Assembly: GCA_947502595.1 (NCBI GenBank)
Contig: CANNAM010000007.1
Coordinates: 62,001 to 126,000 of the forward strand
From: an uncultured Marinicella sp.
GTDB lineage: Bacteria; Pseudomonadota; Gammaproteobacteria; Xanthomonadales; Marinicellaceae
Direction: 5' to 3'
DNA length: 64,000 nt
This document shows, one piece after another, positions 9,392-18,159 of the stretch (positions are counted from its first letter, which is position 1; every line of letters starts with the position of its first letter). Made by a program: the position numbers and the translations under genes. Below the pieces are notes generated by a model. It ran no database searches. It had not been told where the DNA came from and saw only the letters and a program-made list of their open reading frames with translations.

Positions 9392-9904
9392 ATGGCAGAT
9401 ATATTCAGCTTAATTTTGGCTTTTATAACCACCGGTTTGGTGAGTTTTTTGTTGTTTTACGTGATGCTAAAACAACGCGACCTGGCGACTGTTGAGACGC
9501 TGGAAAAAAAGCACAAAGGTGGCTTGAAACGTTTAAAGAAAGAGCTGAAAGCAGCACCATGGTCTTGGCAAAATGTAGTGATGTCCAAGTGGGTTGCATT
9601 TGGCGGAGGTTTTTACGGCGTCATGGCGGTACTGACTTATGTGGCAGTGGAGTTGGTAGAAGTGGTGGAATTTTTCACCAGTGAAGGCTCCTTGTTCGCT
9701 ACTTTGGCTGATTTAGGCTTTGGCGATTTGATCAATTTTTTCATCAATTCATTGATGAATTTTATTATCGCAGTATCGTGGCCAATTTACTGGTTGAAGA
9801 ACATCACTGGTTACAGTCCTTGGGTTTGGTTTGTGGTGGTTTATGCAGCTTATTTAAGCGGACAGTTCATGGCCAAAAACACTGCCAATCCTTATCGTCA
9901 TTGA
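9392..9904 (+). CDS. Membrane protein, function unknown
   Basis: 170 residues if it starts at the ATG at 9392. The frame stays open upstream to a TTG at 9350, which would add 14 polar residues, and neither start has a strong ribosome binding site. The first ~25 residues form a membrane helix. A basic stretch (KKHKGGLKRLKKELK) then predicts a cytoplasmic loop, and three further hydrophobic segments follow at about residues 60-80, 110-135 and 140-165. No family is recognised. It is flanked by non-coding stretches of about 226 and 276 bases. Confidence 0.65.
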   Translation: MADIFSLILAFITTGLVSFLLFYVMLKQRDLATVETLEKKHKGGLKRLKKELKAAPWSWQNVVMSKWVAFGGGFYGVMAVLTYVAVELVEVVEFFTSEGSLFATLADLGFGDLINFFINSLMNFIIAVSWPIYWLKNITGYSPWVWFVVVYAAYLSGQFMAKNTANPYRH

Positions 9905-10180
9905 ACTGAAGCCATTTAACTGGTGTAGTACCAGCAGTAAAAGCCTGTGTCAATGCTTTTGCAGCCGATGAAAACAATGCAAATGTTTTAACTGTTGTTT
10001 GAACGCACAATGGCTGTTGGGGTTAAAGACTGTGATAGATTACCGCACTGCAGCCTGAATAGAAAAATCAACTGAACGCCAGCAATCAAAGGTATGACCA
10101 TAAGGCAAGTTAGCCTTTTGTTTTGATTGCAAACCGTAGAATTAACCAGTTGAATGTACATGTTCAGCAGGAGACCACGT

Positions 10181-10927
10181 TCAGCTTTTTTTATTGGGTA
10201 TTTTCCAAACGCTGGCTGCTGTTTTTGTGGCTGGTTTTGTTGTTGCTTGGTCTTTAGTTGGTTTTTTTTGTGTGGTATTTTCTGTGTCTGAATGAGGCGT
10301 CTTTGCTGTATAAGGGCTGCGTTTTGCAGTGGCTTTTTTGAGACTCAGCTTACCTTTGTTGATTGGTGTTTCAACATCTTTGATTGGGGTTGACTTAGTT
10401 GTGTGGTCTTCAGGCCTTGCAGATTTTATCGCGGGTGATTTTGTCGCGGCAGCTTTGGGTTTATTGGTTTGACCTCGGTATTTAAGCTGTAAACCTTTCA
10501 TGAACTTACGCAACATTTGATTTTTACAGACACGGTAGTGTTTGTGGTCTTTTTTACGGAATAGGGCGCTGAACTCATGTTTGCTGATCTTAAAGTCTGC
10601 CAATTCCATAATGGCCAATGCTTCTTCGGCTTTGAGGTGAAATGCAATTTTCAGTTTCATCAGTATCAGGTTATTGTCTAACTTTTGTTTGACTTTGGCA
10701 GTAGGTTCCTCTTTTTTGCCCCTTTTTTCTATAATCAAAGCATCCAGAAAGTCCACCAACGTTTCATCAGGTAACGGCACAAACCCTTCCTCTTCTTCGC
10801 GTTTAAGCCATAGGTTAACCTGTTGCTCAGTAGCGGTTACATTCACATGTTTGAAGATTTTTGTGATTTGGTTGTCTTTCAAATCTAAAATATAGCGGGT
10901 TCTGCGCAGGATGTCGTTGTTATTCAT
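10181..10927 (-). CDS. DUF1456 (YehS-like) protein with basic C-terminal tail
   Basis: 248 residues. The first ~155 contain two DUF1456 repeats. The first begins NNNDILRRTRYILDLKD and the second begins around NLILMKLKIAFHLKAEEALAIM; each ends in a short segment where KHEFSALFRKKDHKHYRVC-like residues are visible. This matches YehS-type proteins of gammaproteobacteria, whose role is unknown. The last ~85 residues are an unusual low-complexity tail rich in Lys, Thr, Pro and Ala, which may bind nucleic acid (inference). It is an isolated gene with its own start region and is divergent from the peptidase gene. Confidence 0.85.
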   Translation of the reverse strand: MNNNDILRRTRYILDLKDNQITKIFKHVNVTATEQQVNLWLKREEEEGFVPLPDETLVDFLDALIIEKRGKKEEPTAKVKQKLDNNLILMKLKIAFHLKAEEALAIMELADFKISKHEFSALFRKKDHKHYRVCKNQMLRKFMKGLQLKYRGQTNKPKAAATKSPAIKSARPEDHTTKSTPIKDVETPINKGKLSLKKATAKRSPYTAKTPHSDTENTTQKKPTKDQATTKPATKTAASVWKIPNKKS

Positions 10928-11090
10928 GTTGGTTTTTATTTTTTGTGCTGTGAAATTATTGACTGCACAGTTTAACTGATTTATTGCTTGCTTGAATAGC
11001 CAATCCAGATTTAAAGCACAAATAGCTGCATTCTGGCTGTTTTACCGTTAAATGTTTATACTGGTGCATAATTTAAGCTGAGTTAATCAC

Positions 11091-13115
11091 ATGAAATATA
11101 AAACCCTCATCCTGTTTATTTGTTGCTCATTTCTCCCAGCAGATGCGCAAGTTTCCAAGCCGCTGGAATTACTGGATGTGTTTAACTTGGAATACGTGTC
11201 AGAGCCACAGATTTCACCCGATGGCAGCCAAGTGATTTATACCCGCAATTTCAAAGATGTGATGACAGATAAAAATCACAGTAACTTGTGGTTGATTGAT
11301 TTTAAAGGAAAGAATAATCGGCCATTGACCACAGGCAACCACAATGCACGTGCTGCAAGGTGGTCACATGATGGAACAAAAATTGTTTTTTTATCTGATC
11401 ATGCTGATGATAAAACCAAATTATACTTGATGTGGATGGACAGCTTACAATCAGTGGCTTTAAGTAACAGCGCCATTGCGCCCAGCGATGTCGCTTGGTC
11501 TCGTGATGACCAGCACCTGGTGTTTACACAATTTGTACCTAAGGCCAAACATTCATTGGTAACTATGCCTGCCAAACCAGCTGGTGCACAATGGAATAAA
11601 CCACCTGTTTATATTGATGACATGAAATACCGGGCTGATGGCCAAGGTTATTTGTCTGCTGGTAACCAACAAATTTTCAGTTTGTCAATTGATGGAGGTA
11701 CGCCAAGACAACTCACAGATTCAGCATTTGATCATCGGTCACCGGTTTGGTCAGCGGATAAACAAAACATATTCTTTACAGCTAATTTGCATGCTAACCA
11801 TGAGTTTGAACCACTGAATACAGAAATATATCGGCTGCAGTTGAGTGATTTAAGTGTGTTCGCATTGACTGAAAGGTTTGGCCCTGATGCCGATGCGCAA
11901 CTGTCTCCAGATGGCAAAAAGTTGGCGTATTTAGGCTTTGATGATACGTTTCAAGGCCATTCAGTGCGGCAACTTTATGTCATGGATGTGGATGGTGAAA
12001 ACCATCGATTAATTTCACAGGAGTTAGATCGTTCGGTACAAGGAATGAGTTGGTCCTCAGATTCTAAAGGTTTGTATGTGCAATATACCGATCAGGGCGA
12101 TGGTAAATTGGCGCTGCTTAAACTGTCAGGAAAGCGCACACCAATAGCCCAACAGTTGGGTGGGTTGTCATTAGGAAGACCATACAATGCCGCAGCGTTT
12201 TCAGTGTCAAATAACAACCGGGTTGCCATCACCTTAGGTGGAACTGCGCACCCAGCTGATTTGGCAGTGGTAGAACACAAAAAAGTGCGTCGCTTAACGC
12301 AAGTCAATGAAGATTTATTCAGTTATAAACAATTGGGTGCTGTGAAAGAGTTGTGGTGGAAATCTTCGGTAGATCAACAACCTGTTCAAGGTTGGTTGGT
12401 AACCCCCCCCAACTTTGATGCCAAAAATAAATACCCCTTGATCCTTGAAATACATGGTGGCCCTTTTGCCAGTTATGGTGCAGTGTTTTCCGCCGAAGCC
12501 CAGTTGTTTGCGGCAGCAGGCTATGTGGTGCTGTATGCCAACCCACGTGGCAGTATTGGCTATGGGCAAGCTTTTGCCAACGCCATCCACCATGACTACC
12601 CCAATAATGACTACCATGACTTGATGTCTGGGGTAGATGCTGCCATTGCTGAAGGTTATGTTGATGAAACACAATTGTTTGTTACCGGTGGCAGTGGTGG
12701 TGGCGTATTAACGGCGTGGATCATTGGTCATACCAATCGTTTTAAGGCCGCAGTGGTGGCAAAACCAGTGATTAATTGGATGAGTTTTGTTTTATATGCA
12801 GATAACCCAGGTTTTTTCTATAAGTATTGGTTTGCCAATAAGCCGTGGGAAGATGCAGAAAATTACCTAAAAAGATCACCACTGTCATATGTGGGTAATG
12901 TAACCACTCCTACCATGTTGTTAACCGGTGAAGAAGACTACCGAACACCGATAGCTGAATCTGAGCAGTACTACGCGGCACTGAAATTACAAAAAGTAGA
13001 CGCCGCAATGGTCAGAATACCGGGTTCGAGTCATGGGATTGCCAATCGGCCCAGTAATTTAGTGGCTAAAGTGGTAAGTATATTGGCTTGGTTTGATAAG
13101 TACAGGTCCAGTTGA
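11091..13115 (+). CDS. S9 family prolyl oligopeptidase, exported
   Basis: 674 residues with an N-terminal signal peptide (~1-19). An N-terminal beta-propeller follows, with TolB/WD40-like repeats (ISPDGSQVIYTRN, ARWSHDGTKIVFLSD and LSPDGKKLAYLG can be read). The C-terminal alpha/beta-hydrolase domain starts near residue 420. The catalytic serine is Ser535 in GGSGGG, the acid is Asp616 in GEEDYRTP, and the histidine is His648 in GSSHGI. This is the architecture of acylaminoacyl-peptidase and dipeptidyl-peptidase-like members of S9, which cleave short peptides. A periplasmic location follows from the signal peptide. Substrate is unknown. Confidence 0.92.
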   Translation: MKYKTLILFICCSFLPADAQVSKPLELLDVFNLEYVSEPQISPDGSQVIYTRNFKDVMTDKNHSNLWLIDFKGKNNRPLTTGNHNARAARWSHDGTKIVFLSDHADDKTKLYLMWMDSLQSVALSNSAIAPSDVAWSRDDQHLVFTQFVPKAKHSLVTMPAKPAGAQWNKPPVYIDDMKYRADGQGYLSAGNQQIFSLSIDGGTPRQLTDSAFDHRSPVWSADKQNIFFTANLHANHEFEPLNTEIYRLQLSDLSVFALTERFGPDADAQLSPDGKKLAYLGFDDTFQGHSVRQLYVMDVDGENHRLISQELDRSVQGMSWSSDSKGLYVQYTDQGDGKLALLKLSGKRTPIAQQLGGLSLGRPYNAAAFSVSNNNRVAITLGGTAHPADLAVVEHKKVRRLTQVNEDLFSYKQLGAVKELWWKSSVDQQPVQGWLVTPPNFDAKNKYPLILEIHGGPFASYGAVFSAEAQLFAAAGYVVLYANPRGSIGYGQAFANAIHHDYPNNDYHDLMSGVDAAIAEGYVDETQLFVTGGSGGGVLTAWIIGHTNRFKAAVVAKPVINWMSFVLYADNPGFFYKYWFANKPWEDAENYLKRSPLSYVGNVTTPTMLLTGEEDYRTPIAESEQYYAALKLQKVDAAMVRIPGSSHGIANRPSNLVAKVVSILAWFDKYRSS

Positions 13116-13147
13116 TTAGCTAGCAAATAGCCCGGTAAATGTGTTGT

Positions 13148-14356
13148 TTAATTGATGTTACCTTGAGATTTGAAGAAGTCATACTTGACTTGGTAAATTG
13201 ATTTGGTTTTTTTGTGCCGTGTATTGTCTATAGCTTGGTTCAGGGCTTTAAGTGCTTGGTTGGGGCGGCCCAACATAAAATTGGCTTTGGCAATACCGGC
13301 ATAGGGTTGGTGTAAATAGTCGGCCAGCTCAATGGCTTTTTCGAAGTACTTGATGGTGTTGGTGTAATTTTTTTCATTGAATTCAGAATTGGCTAAATCA
13401 ATCCAGTTAAATGGGTCTTTGTTATTGTGATTCGCAAGTTTTTTTGCCACCACAGCCGCTTCATTGTGTCGACCTGCATTGAGCAGTAATTTATGGTAGT
13501 TGTTCAGTAACTCAATTTGGTCGGTTTTAAGCGATAAACCATACTTAAAAACTCTTTCAGCAACTTGTTCATTGTCGATGCGCCGGTACAAAACACCCAG
13601 CATGTTTATAGCTGCAGGGTTGTCTGCTTGATGCTTGATGGCCGTCTTTAAATGCCAATATGCCAAGCTGTTGTTTTCTTTTATAATTGCTTCTGCAGCT
13701 CGATTGATATAAAACATGGCGAAAAACTCTGCTTTTTTAACTCGCCTTAATGTCCTCGAGCCAAATGAAGGAAAGTAATCAATTCTGATTTTTCGATTTG
13801 AGTTAACATATTGCTTGGTGTTCCTGATTTCTTTGGTATAGACCACAGTGCGAATGTGTTGCGAAGTGAGTTGTATGTTATTTTCAAGTTGAAAAACAGG
13901 TTCAGTTCTGGCTATTTCAAAACCAGTGCCGACATTGACCAAATTAGACAGTGCTCTGGTCAAAATAGCCAGTGACAAACAATTACCTGAGTTCTTAGAT
14001 AATGATTCAGCGGCCATAGTTGTTTCAGCGTGAAAGTTAAAGTACTGTAAGCGTGATTTTAAATATTTGTAAACCCGCTCACTGTCTGACAAACTGCGGT
14101 AATCCGAACTGTTATATGCTTTAATAAAGTCCCTTTCTTGTTCAGGAGTTAATTCAAAAACCTGGTCAATATTTGGGATGTTTTTTACGGGTTCAAACAA
14201 ATGATCAACAAACAAATCCTGTTCAGTGTAATTGTTCTTGATTTCAAAACGTGCGGTAGATTGGCAAGCGGCTATGAAGATGAAAGCCATCAGAATGGGC
14301 AATACAGTGAATTGATGTGCCGTAAATCTTTGCATACTATTTATTATAAACAGCAT
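13148..14356 (-). CDS. TPR lipoprotein with transglutaminase-like segment
   Basis: A 402-residue protein. The N-terminal segment carries a lipobox ending FIAAC at residues ~27-31, so it is probably an outer- or inner-membrane lipoprotein. If translation starts at the second Met (14335) the signal peptide is of more normal length. Residues ~95-190 contain NSGNCLSLAILTRAL and a later SQHIRTVVY stretch, resembling the Cys and His regions of bacterial transglutaminase-like domains. Residues ~235-395 form TPR repeats (for example AYWHLKTAIKHQADNPAAIN). The function is probably scaffold-like or catalytic in the envelope. It converges with the S9 peptidase gene, 32 bp apart. Confidence 0.75.
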   Translation of the reverse strand: MLFIINSMQRFTAHQFTVLPILMAFIFIAACQSTARFEIKNNYTEQDLFVDHLFEPVKNIPNIDQVFELTPEQERDFIKAYNSSDYRSLSDSERVYKYLKSRLQYFNFHAETTMAAESLSKNSGNCLSLAILTRALSNLVNVGTGFEIARTEPVFQLENNIQLTSQHIRTVVYTKEIRNTKQYVNSNRKIRIDYFPSFGSRTLRRVKKAEFFAMFYINRAAEAIIKENNSLAYWHLKTAIKHQADNPAAINMLGVLYRRIDNEQVAERVFKYGLSLKTDQIELLNNYHKLLLNAGRHNEAAVVAKKLANHNNKDPFNWIDLANSEFNEKNYTNTIKYFEKAIELADYLHQPYAGIAKANFMLGRPNQALKALNQAIDNTRHKKTKSIYQVKYDFFKSQGNIN

Positions 14357-14911
14357 TGAGGTGCTCTGTCAGCGGTTTTTGAATAAATTTTTTGGCCTTA
14401 ATAAATTTCAATAGGTCTGAACTTGTTTGGTCTATAGCTTGACCTTTTGCGTGTCCTTTATTGTCAGCACAAAATGTTTAGAGTTGATATCTATTTCTTC
14501 ATACCAATAATTAGGCCGCATTGCAGGCATAATATTTGGTGTTAAATCTCACAATTGTAATTAATCAATGGAACTATAACGCCGTAGTTGTGCAGCCTTT
14601 AAGGGTGGCAATCATGTGCTGAGGTTTTTGTTTGGATTTAGTTTAAAACTGTCTTAAGCTGTGGTGTATGGCTGGATTAAACCAAACCATCAACTACTTA
14701 ATAAAAGTTATTATTAAAATGTTGAAATTAAATGAATTTTACAATATTGCAAAAGCCCATTTAGGTTGTTGGCTTCAGACAATCAGTTATATAAACCACC
14801 ATTTATCGGTCGGCTGAAGTTGGCAACTTTGGACAACGCTTAATGGTATGAAATGCATGGTATGGTGATGGCTGAAAAACACCATTTGTTACATCACTGG
14901 CTGTTGACTAA
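14357..14911. other. Intergenic region, no gene seen
   Basis: About 555 bases, AT-rich, with stop codons in all frames. It holds a palindromic element at 14761-14830 related to the hairpins at 27.3-27.6 kb, and otherwise nothing I can assign. Confidence 0.6.
14761..14830. repeat. Palindromic element related to the 27-kb repeat hairpin
   Basis: Left arm TTAGGTTGTTGGCTTCAG and right arm CGGCTGAAGTTGGCAAC form an imperfect inverted repeat with an AT-rich loop of about 35 bases. The same left-arm pattern (TAGGGTTGTCGGCTTCAG) and a CTGAAG right arm recur twice at 27309-27382 and 27529-27601, suggesting one family of dispersed palindromic repeats. Confidence 0.5.
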
Positions 14912-16792
14912 TCAGACCAAATCATGCAACTCACAAAAATCTTTAAATGATTCTGCCAATAAAGCCACATCTGTCGCAGGCGAGACAGATGTTCTGACCA
15001 CGTAATCCTTATCGTCTTCTTTGGTGGTGCCTTGGGTTGATGTAGCGGGTATGGTCCAGTAGCTGCCTTTGAGTTGGCCGTAACTGACACAGTTTTTACA
15101 GGTATCTGGATGCCTTTCTATCATGAATTGAATTAATTTTTTATTCAGTTCTTTTTGTAGTGATTGTTTTTCTTCAACTGTGTCAGCTTCTACAGGCAGG
15201 TCCAGCGAGAAGACTGAAGGCTTAAAACCTCGTTCAGCGATGCCATCACTGACATAAAATATTTTGGCACCTGGTAATATGGTTTGGATTCGTTGTACAA
15301 GATCACGGGTTTTTTGGTAAGCTTTTACGATACGTTCTGGCATTGATGGCATGGTTTCAGCCAAAATATTCAACTGGTGAAATTGGGCAGCATTATCAGA
15401 TAACCTCAAGTGTGCTGAAATCAAATGCATCAAATCGCTGCCTGCTTGATTGGCTGCACAGTAGCCTGCGATGCAGCGACCACCACTGGGAAATTTTGAA
15501 CCGCTAGAAAATGAGATGGTTTTAACCGATTTTAATTCGCTGTCACCATGCAATAACTTCACATCAGGACAAAAAGTTTGGTCAACCATAAAGGTTGGTT
15601 CAACAGCTGTGTTGGTCTTGTTGGTCAGACGGGTTTTGCTCAGGGTTTCACCCAAAGCTGCCATATCGGGTACTTCCACTCTGGGATTGGTCGGAATTTC
15701 GGCCAACACGATGGGCACACCGTCAATTTCAGCCACAGCGTTCAAAGCCACTTCTAAGCTTTGTACCAAGTCTGCGCCACCATCTACCAATAAGTCAACA
15801 ATGTCCACTCCGGGGATTAATTCTGCCACGCGCCGTGATTGGTCATTGGTACCGCCATAACAGTTCGGTGGTAACACGATTCGGATGGGTTTATTCGGGT
15901 GTTGAGTTTGTGCATCTTCTATCAGACCCATTAAAATGGCATATTGAATGGATAAACCACTGGTGGCAATTAATGGCGCCGACTCACTGCCGGTGTTGTC
16001 GCGAATACAGTTAGCCACAGTGATGGCTGCTTCATCTTCCAGTTCAGTTGCTTGGGTAGGTAGTCCAGCTAATTCATTTAATACAAACAAACAATTGACC
16101 GGTGATGCTGCAATGCTTTCTCTTCTTCTGACATGTTGTACCGCTGCTACTGTCGCTATTGAGTCATCGGCATGAATAACCATGTATGAGCCCAAAACAT
16201 CATGTAAATTGATCGTCGCATCAATGTTCGGGTTTCTGCTTAAATCTGTGGTGGGTGGTTGTTGGGTGACATAAATAACCGTGGCATCCTCAAGTGGTAA
16301 AATGTCTAGGGGACTGGAGACCCGAGTTAACTGATATTGGTAACCATATACATTGTTTAACCTGTCTTCATCTAACAGCGGTGAAAAATTGCCATCGTAA
16401 TAAATGTGCGTGGCTTTATCTTCAATGGCATTTTGGCGCAATAGGGCCAATATTGGCATGGTTTTAGAGGCAAATGTGATGACCTGTTCATCAGCAACCT
16501 GATTGATTTCAGCCAACAGCCATTCCAATAAACTCGATAATTGATGGCCCAAGCGAATGTAGTCATAAGCAGTAGGTAGCTCATCGAGTTTTGCTGGTGT
16601 AAGTTCACCGGTGGCGATCAAGTTGTTAAGTTCAGCTAAAAACTCAGACTTGGCTGCCGATTCATTGTAAATATCCAGCCGGTGGGTGGTGAGTTGTACC
16701 CAATCTTGCGGTAGGTTATTGAGCAGTGTTTTGATGGAATTGTGTAAAGCAGTGTTATTCAATGATGTCTCCAAATACCAAGTCGATTGCAT
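14912..16792 (-). CDS. Large PLP-dependent enzyme related to Cys/Met metabolism enzymes
   Basis: 626 residues. The C-terminal half (~240-626) looks like a fold-type I PLP enzyme of the Cys/Met metabolism group. A probable pyridine-binding Asp404 lies in FMVDQTF, and a probable Schiff-base lysine (Lys433) lies in SSGSKFPSGG. A glycine-rich cofactor region is near residues 277-283. An N-terminal extension of about 240 residues has no family I recognise. The arrangement resembles the long cystathionine gamma-synthase-like proteins found in some bacteria and fungi, but the reaction cannot be assigned. It is a single gene and differs from the O-acetylhomoserine sulfhydrylase at 35353, which lacks the extension. 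Confidence 0.7.
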   Translation of the reverse strand: MQSTWYLETSLNNTALHNSIKTLLNNLPQDWVQLTTHRLDIYNESAAKSEFLAELNNLIATGELTPAKLDELPTAYDYIRLGHQLSSLLEWLLAEINQVADEQVITFASKTMPILALLRQNAIEDKATHIYYDGNFSPLLDEDRLNNVYGYQYQLTRVSSPLDILPLEDATVIYVTQQPPTTDLSRNPNIDATINLHDVLGSYMVIHADDSIATVAAVQHVRRRESIAASPVNCLFVLNELAGLPTQATELEDEAAITVANCIRDNTGSESAPLIATSGLSIQYAILMGLIEDAQTQHPNKPIRIVLPPNCYGGTNDQSRRVAELIPGVDIVDLLVDGGADLVQSLEVALNAVAEIDGVPIVLAEIPTNPRVEVPDMAALGETLSKTRLTNKTNTAVEPTFMVDQTFCPDVKLLHGDSELKSVKTISFSSGSKFPSGGRCIAGYCAANQAGSDLMHLISAHLRLSDNAAQFHQLNILAETMPSMPERIVKAYQKTRDLVQRIQTILPGAKIFYVSDGIAERGFKPSVFSLDLPVEADTVEEKQSLQKELNKKLIQFMIERHPDTCKNCVSYGQLKGSYWTIPATSTQGTTKEDDKDYVVRTSVSPATDVALLAESFKDFCELHDLV

Positions 16793-17088
16793 GACCAGAG
16801 TGATGCAGTTGTGTTGTTAAGGGTTAATTGTATGGGCAATTGCTTTGAGTTCAACATCAGTATTTGATTTCTCAGCAACTGATTCATTGAAATGGCACAT
16901 CACAACGTTCCAGTCCCGTGATTTAAGCCATGCAGGATGAGTTTTCCCTTCACAATTGTGTCTGCATTGCTAAAGGTTTAAAATTTATAAGCAGAACTTT
17001 GAAGACTGAAAAATATAAACTCAGTTCAAATTTAAGCAAAATGATGGGCTTTGCTCAGCACAATTCATCAAGCAACAGCATGAAAGCA

Positions 17089-17108
17089 TGCTTTCATGAT
17101 GAAATTTC
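17089..17108. repeat. Perfect 20-bp palindrome
   Basis: CATGAAAGCATGCTTTCATG is identical to its own complement. It lies in the gene-free stretch left of the cassette array. It could be a protein-binding site; no function is shown. Confidence 0.6.
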
Positions 17109-17214
17109 TCTCTTTACAACTGGTAGCGGTTTATTGGGCTGGTCATTAAGGCTATTATGTGGGGCTTCGCGGCGCTCAGCCCAAAACTACCTGACTTAGT
17201 CAAGCAGTATATAA

Positions 17215-17294
17215 ATGCGTTTTAATCCCGATATAATCGGATAATGGCGCATTAATGCTTTTTATACTCGATATGATCGAATAATGGTGCATTT
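17215..17294. repeat. Two tandem 40-bp units with palindromic centres
   Basis: Unit 1 (17215-17254) and unit 2 (17255-17294) align end to end with matching ATGC starts and ATAATGGYGCATT ends. Each carries a palindromic core: ATCCCGATATAATCGGAT in the first and ACTCGATATGATCGAATA in the second. The ATCC-N-GGAT arms recall operators bound by HipB/Xre-type regulators, but no such gene is next to it. Confidence 0.65.
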
Positions 17295-17415
17295 ACTAAC
17301 TATAGAATACACCAGTTTTTAGCAATAAAGCTTCAAATGCTGCGAAAAACAACCGATTTAAGTAACAGTTAAGGTTAAAATGCATGTTTAATAAGTTGTT
17401 ATGTGATGGGTAGGC

Positions 17416-17748
17416 ATGAGTAAAAGGGTATTACTTATAATTTTGCCAACTACCGTATTGGCATTTTCTGGGCTAGCAGTATGGTCTTATCTCAGTGAAG
17501 TGTGGCCTCTGGAAATATCAGTATACTTCGCTGTAATGTCAGTTGTTGCTGGCTATACTGCCCGCCAATCGGTATTTATTCAAAGTTCGTTAGTTTGGGA
17601 AGTTGAAGACCTAAATAAACAAGAGCTAAATGATTTGGCATCATCAATAGTTCGAGATTACACAATATTTTTAATAGTTCATGGTGCAATTGTCAGTGCA
17701 TTATATTTTGTGTTGTACTGGCTTAGCACTGTAATAGGTAGCACATAA
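17416..17748 (+). CDS. Cassette-borne small membrane protein
   Basis: 110 residues with three hydrophobic segments at about residues 5-25, 32-50 and 84-105, and a short polar loop rich in Asn, Glu and Asp between the last two. I recognise no family. Its stop codon (17746-17748) lies inside the left core of the first attC-like site, as is usual for compact integron cassettes. No strong ribosome binding site is seen (GGGTAGGC lies just before the ATG). Function is unknown. Confidence 0.7.
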   Translation: MSKRVLLIILPTTVLAFSGLAVWSYLSEVWPLEISVYFAVMSVVAGYTARQSVFIQSSLVWEVEDLNKQELNDLASSIVRDYTIFLIVHGAIVSALYFVLYWLSTVIGST

Positions 17749-17856
17749 CAATCGCAAGCAGTCGGAAACCAAAAGCTGTGCGCCTTTGTGCATTTGCTTC
17801 GCAAATTATCGCACAAAGGCGCACAGCTTTTGGTTCCGCTGTTGCGGGCGTTAGCT
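17743..17856 (+). other. attC-like recombination site 1
   Basis: The left core ACATAAC overlaps the stop codon of the upstream gene and the right core is GTTAGCT within GGGCGTTAG. Between them a very long stem is formed by ACCAAAAGCTGTGCGCC (from 17768) and its complement (ending near 17835). One extra A in the left arm would be an extrahelical base, a hallmark of attC sites. The loop contains a further small hairpin (ATTTGC/GCAAAT). Confidence 0.8.
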
Positions 17857-17877
17857 TCCTAAGTACTTGCATAATTC

Positions 17878-17901
17878 AGAGTGATAGAATAGTATCACTC
17901 T
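17878..17901 (+). promoter_or_regulatory. Palindromic operator/promoter of the toxin-antitoxin genes
   Basis: The perfect 9-bp inverted repeat AGAGTGATA/TATCACTCT with a 6-base spacer ends exactly one base before the antitoxin ATG. A -10-like TAGAAT lies inside it (17885-17890). This is where an antitoxin would bind for autorepression, and the transcript may be nearly leaderless. Binding is inferred. Confidence 0.6.
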
Positions 17902-18159
17902 ATGAAAACAGAACTCGTAACAACCTTGAAACGCCAAGCCACGAAAATACTCTCAGACTTGCGCGAGTCCAAAGAGCCCGTACTAATAACCGAGCACGGT
18001 CAGCCGTCTGCCTATCTTATTGATGTAGACTACTACGAAATGCTGCAGAATCGTATGAGTATTCTAGAAGGCATTGCTCGTGGCGAAACTGCCATTCAAG
18101 AAGGACGTACTTATACGCACACGGAAGCTAGAGAGAAAATGGCCAAATGGCTCAAATAG
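17902..18159 (+). CDS. Phd/YefM-type antitoxin
   Basis: 85 residues. The N-terminal part, ATKILSDLRESKEPVLITEHGQPSAYLIDVDYYEML, is the Phd/YefM fold that dimerises and binds operator DNA. The C-terminal tail, rich in Glu, Arg and Lys, would wrap the toxin. It overlaps the downstream toxin gene by 13 bases. A perfect palindrome abuts its start codon. In the family, this protein neutralises a RelE/ParE toxin and represses its own operon. The pair forms one integron cassette, where toxin-antitoxin modules are thought to stabilise arrays. Confidence 0.9.
   Translation: MKTELVTTLKRQATKILSDLRESKEPVLITEHGQPSAYLIDVDYYEMLQNRMSILEGIARGETAIQEGRTYTHTEAREKMAKWLK

Larger units (their letters stand above)
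16793..17415. other. Intergenic region left of the cassette array
   Basis: About 620 bases without a convincing gene. It holds a perfect 20-bp palindrome (17089-17108), an imperfect hairpin in which GGTAG and GGGCTG at 17121-17141 pair with CAGCCCAAAACTACC at 17178-17192, and a pair of 40-bp tandem repeats (17215-17294). A short frame at 16930-17199 has no family resemblance and overlaps the palindrome, so I do not call it. No integrase gene is seen. Confidence 0.55.

Noticed and set aside
16930-17199. Short open frame of 89 codons left of the cassette array
   Set aside because: No family pattern, it covers a 20-bp palindrome and a hairpin, and its composition resembles non-coding flank.
17215-17294. 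hipBA module implied by the HipB-like operators
   Set aside because: No hipA or hipB-like gene is found next to the repeats, so only the operator-like sequence is reported.
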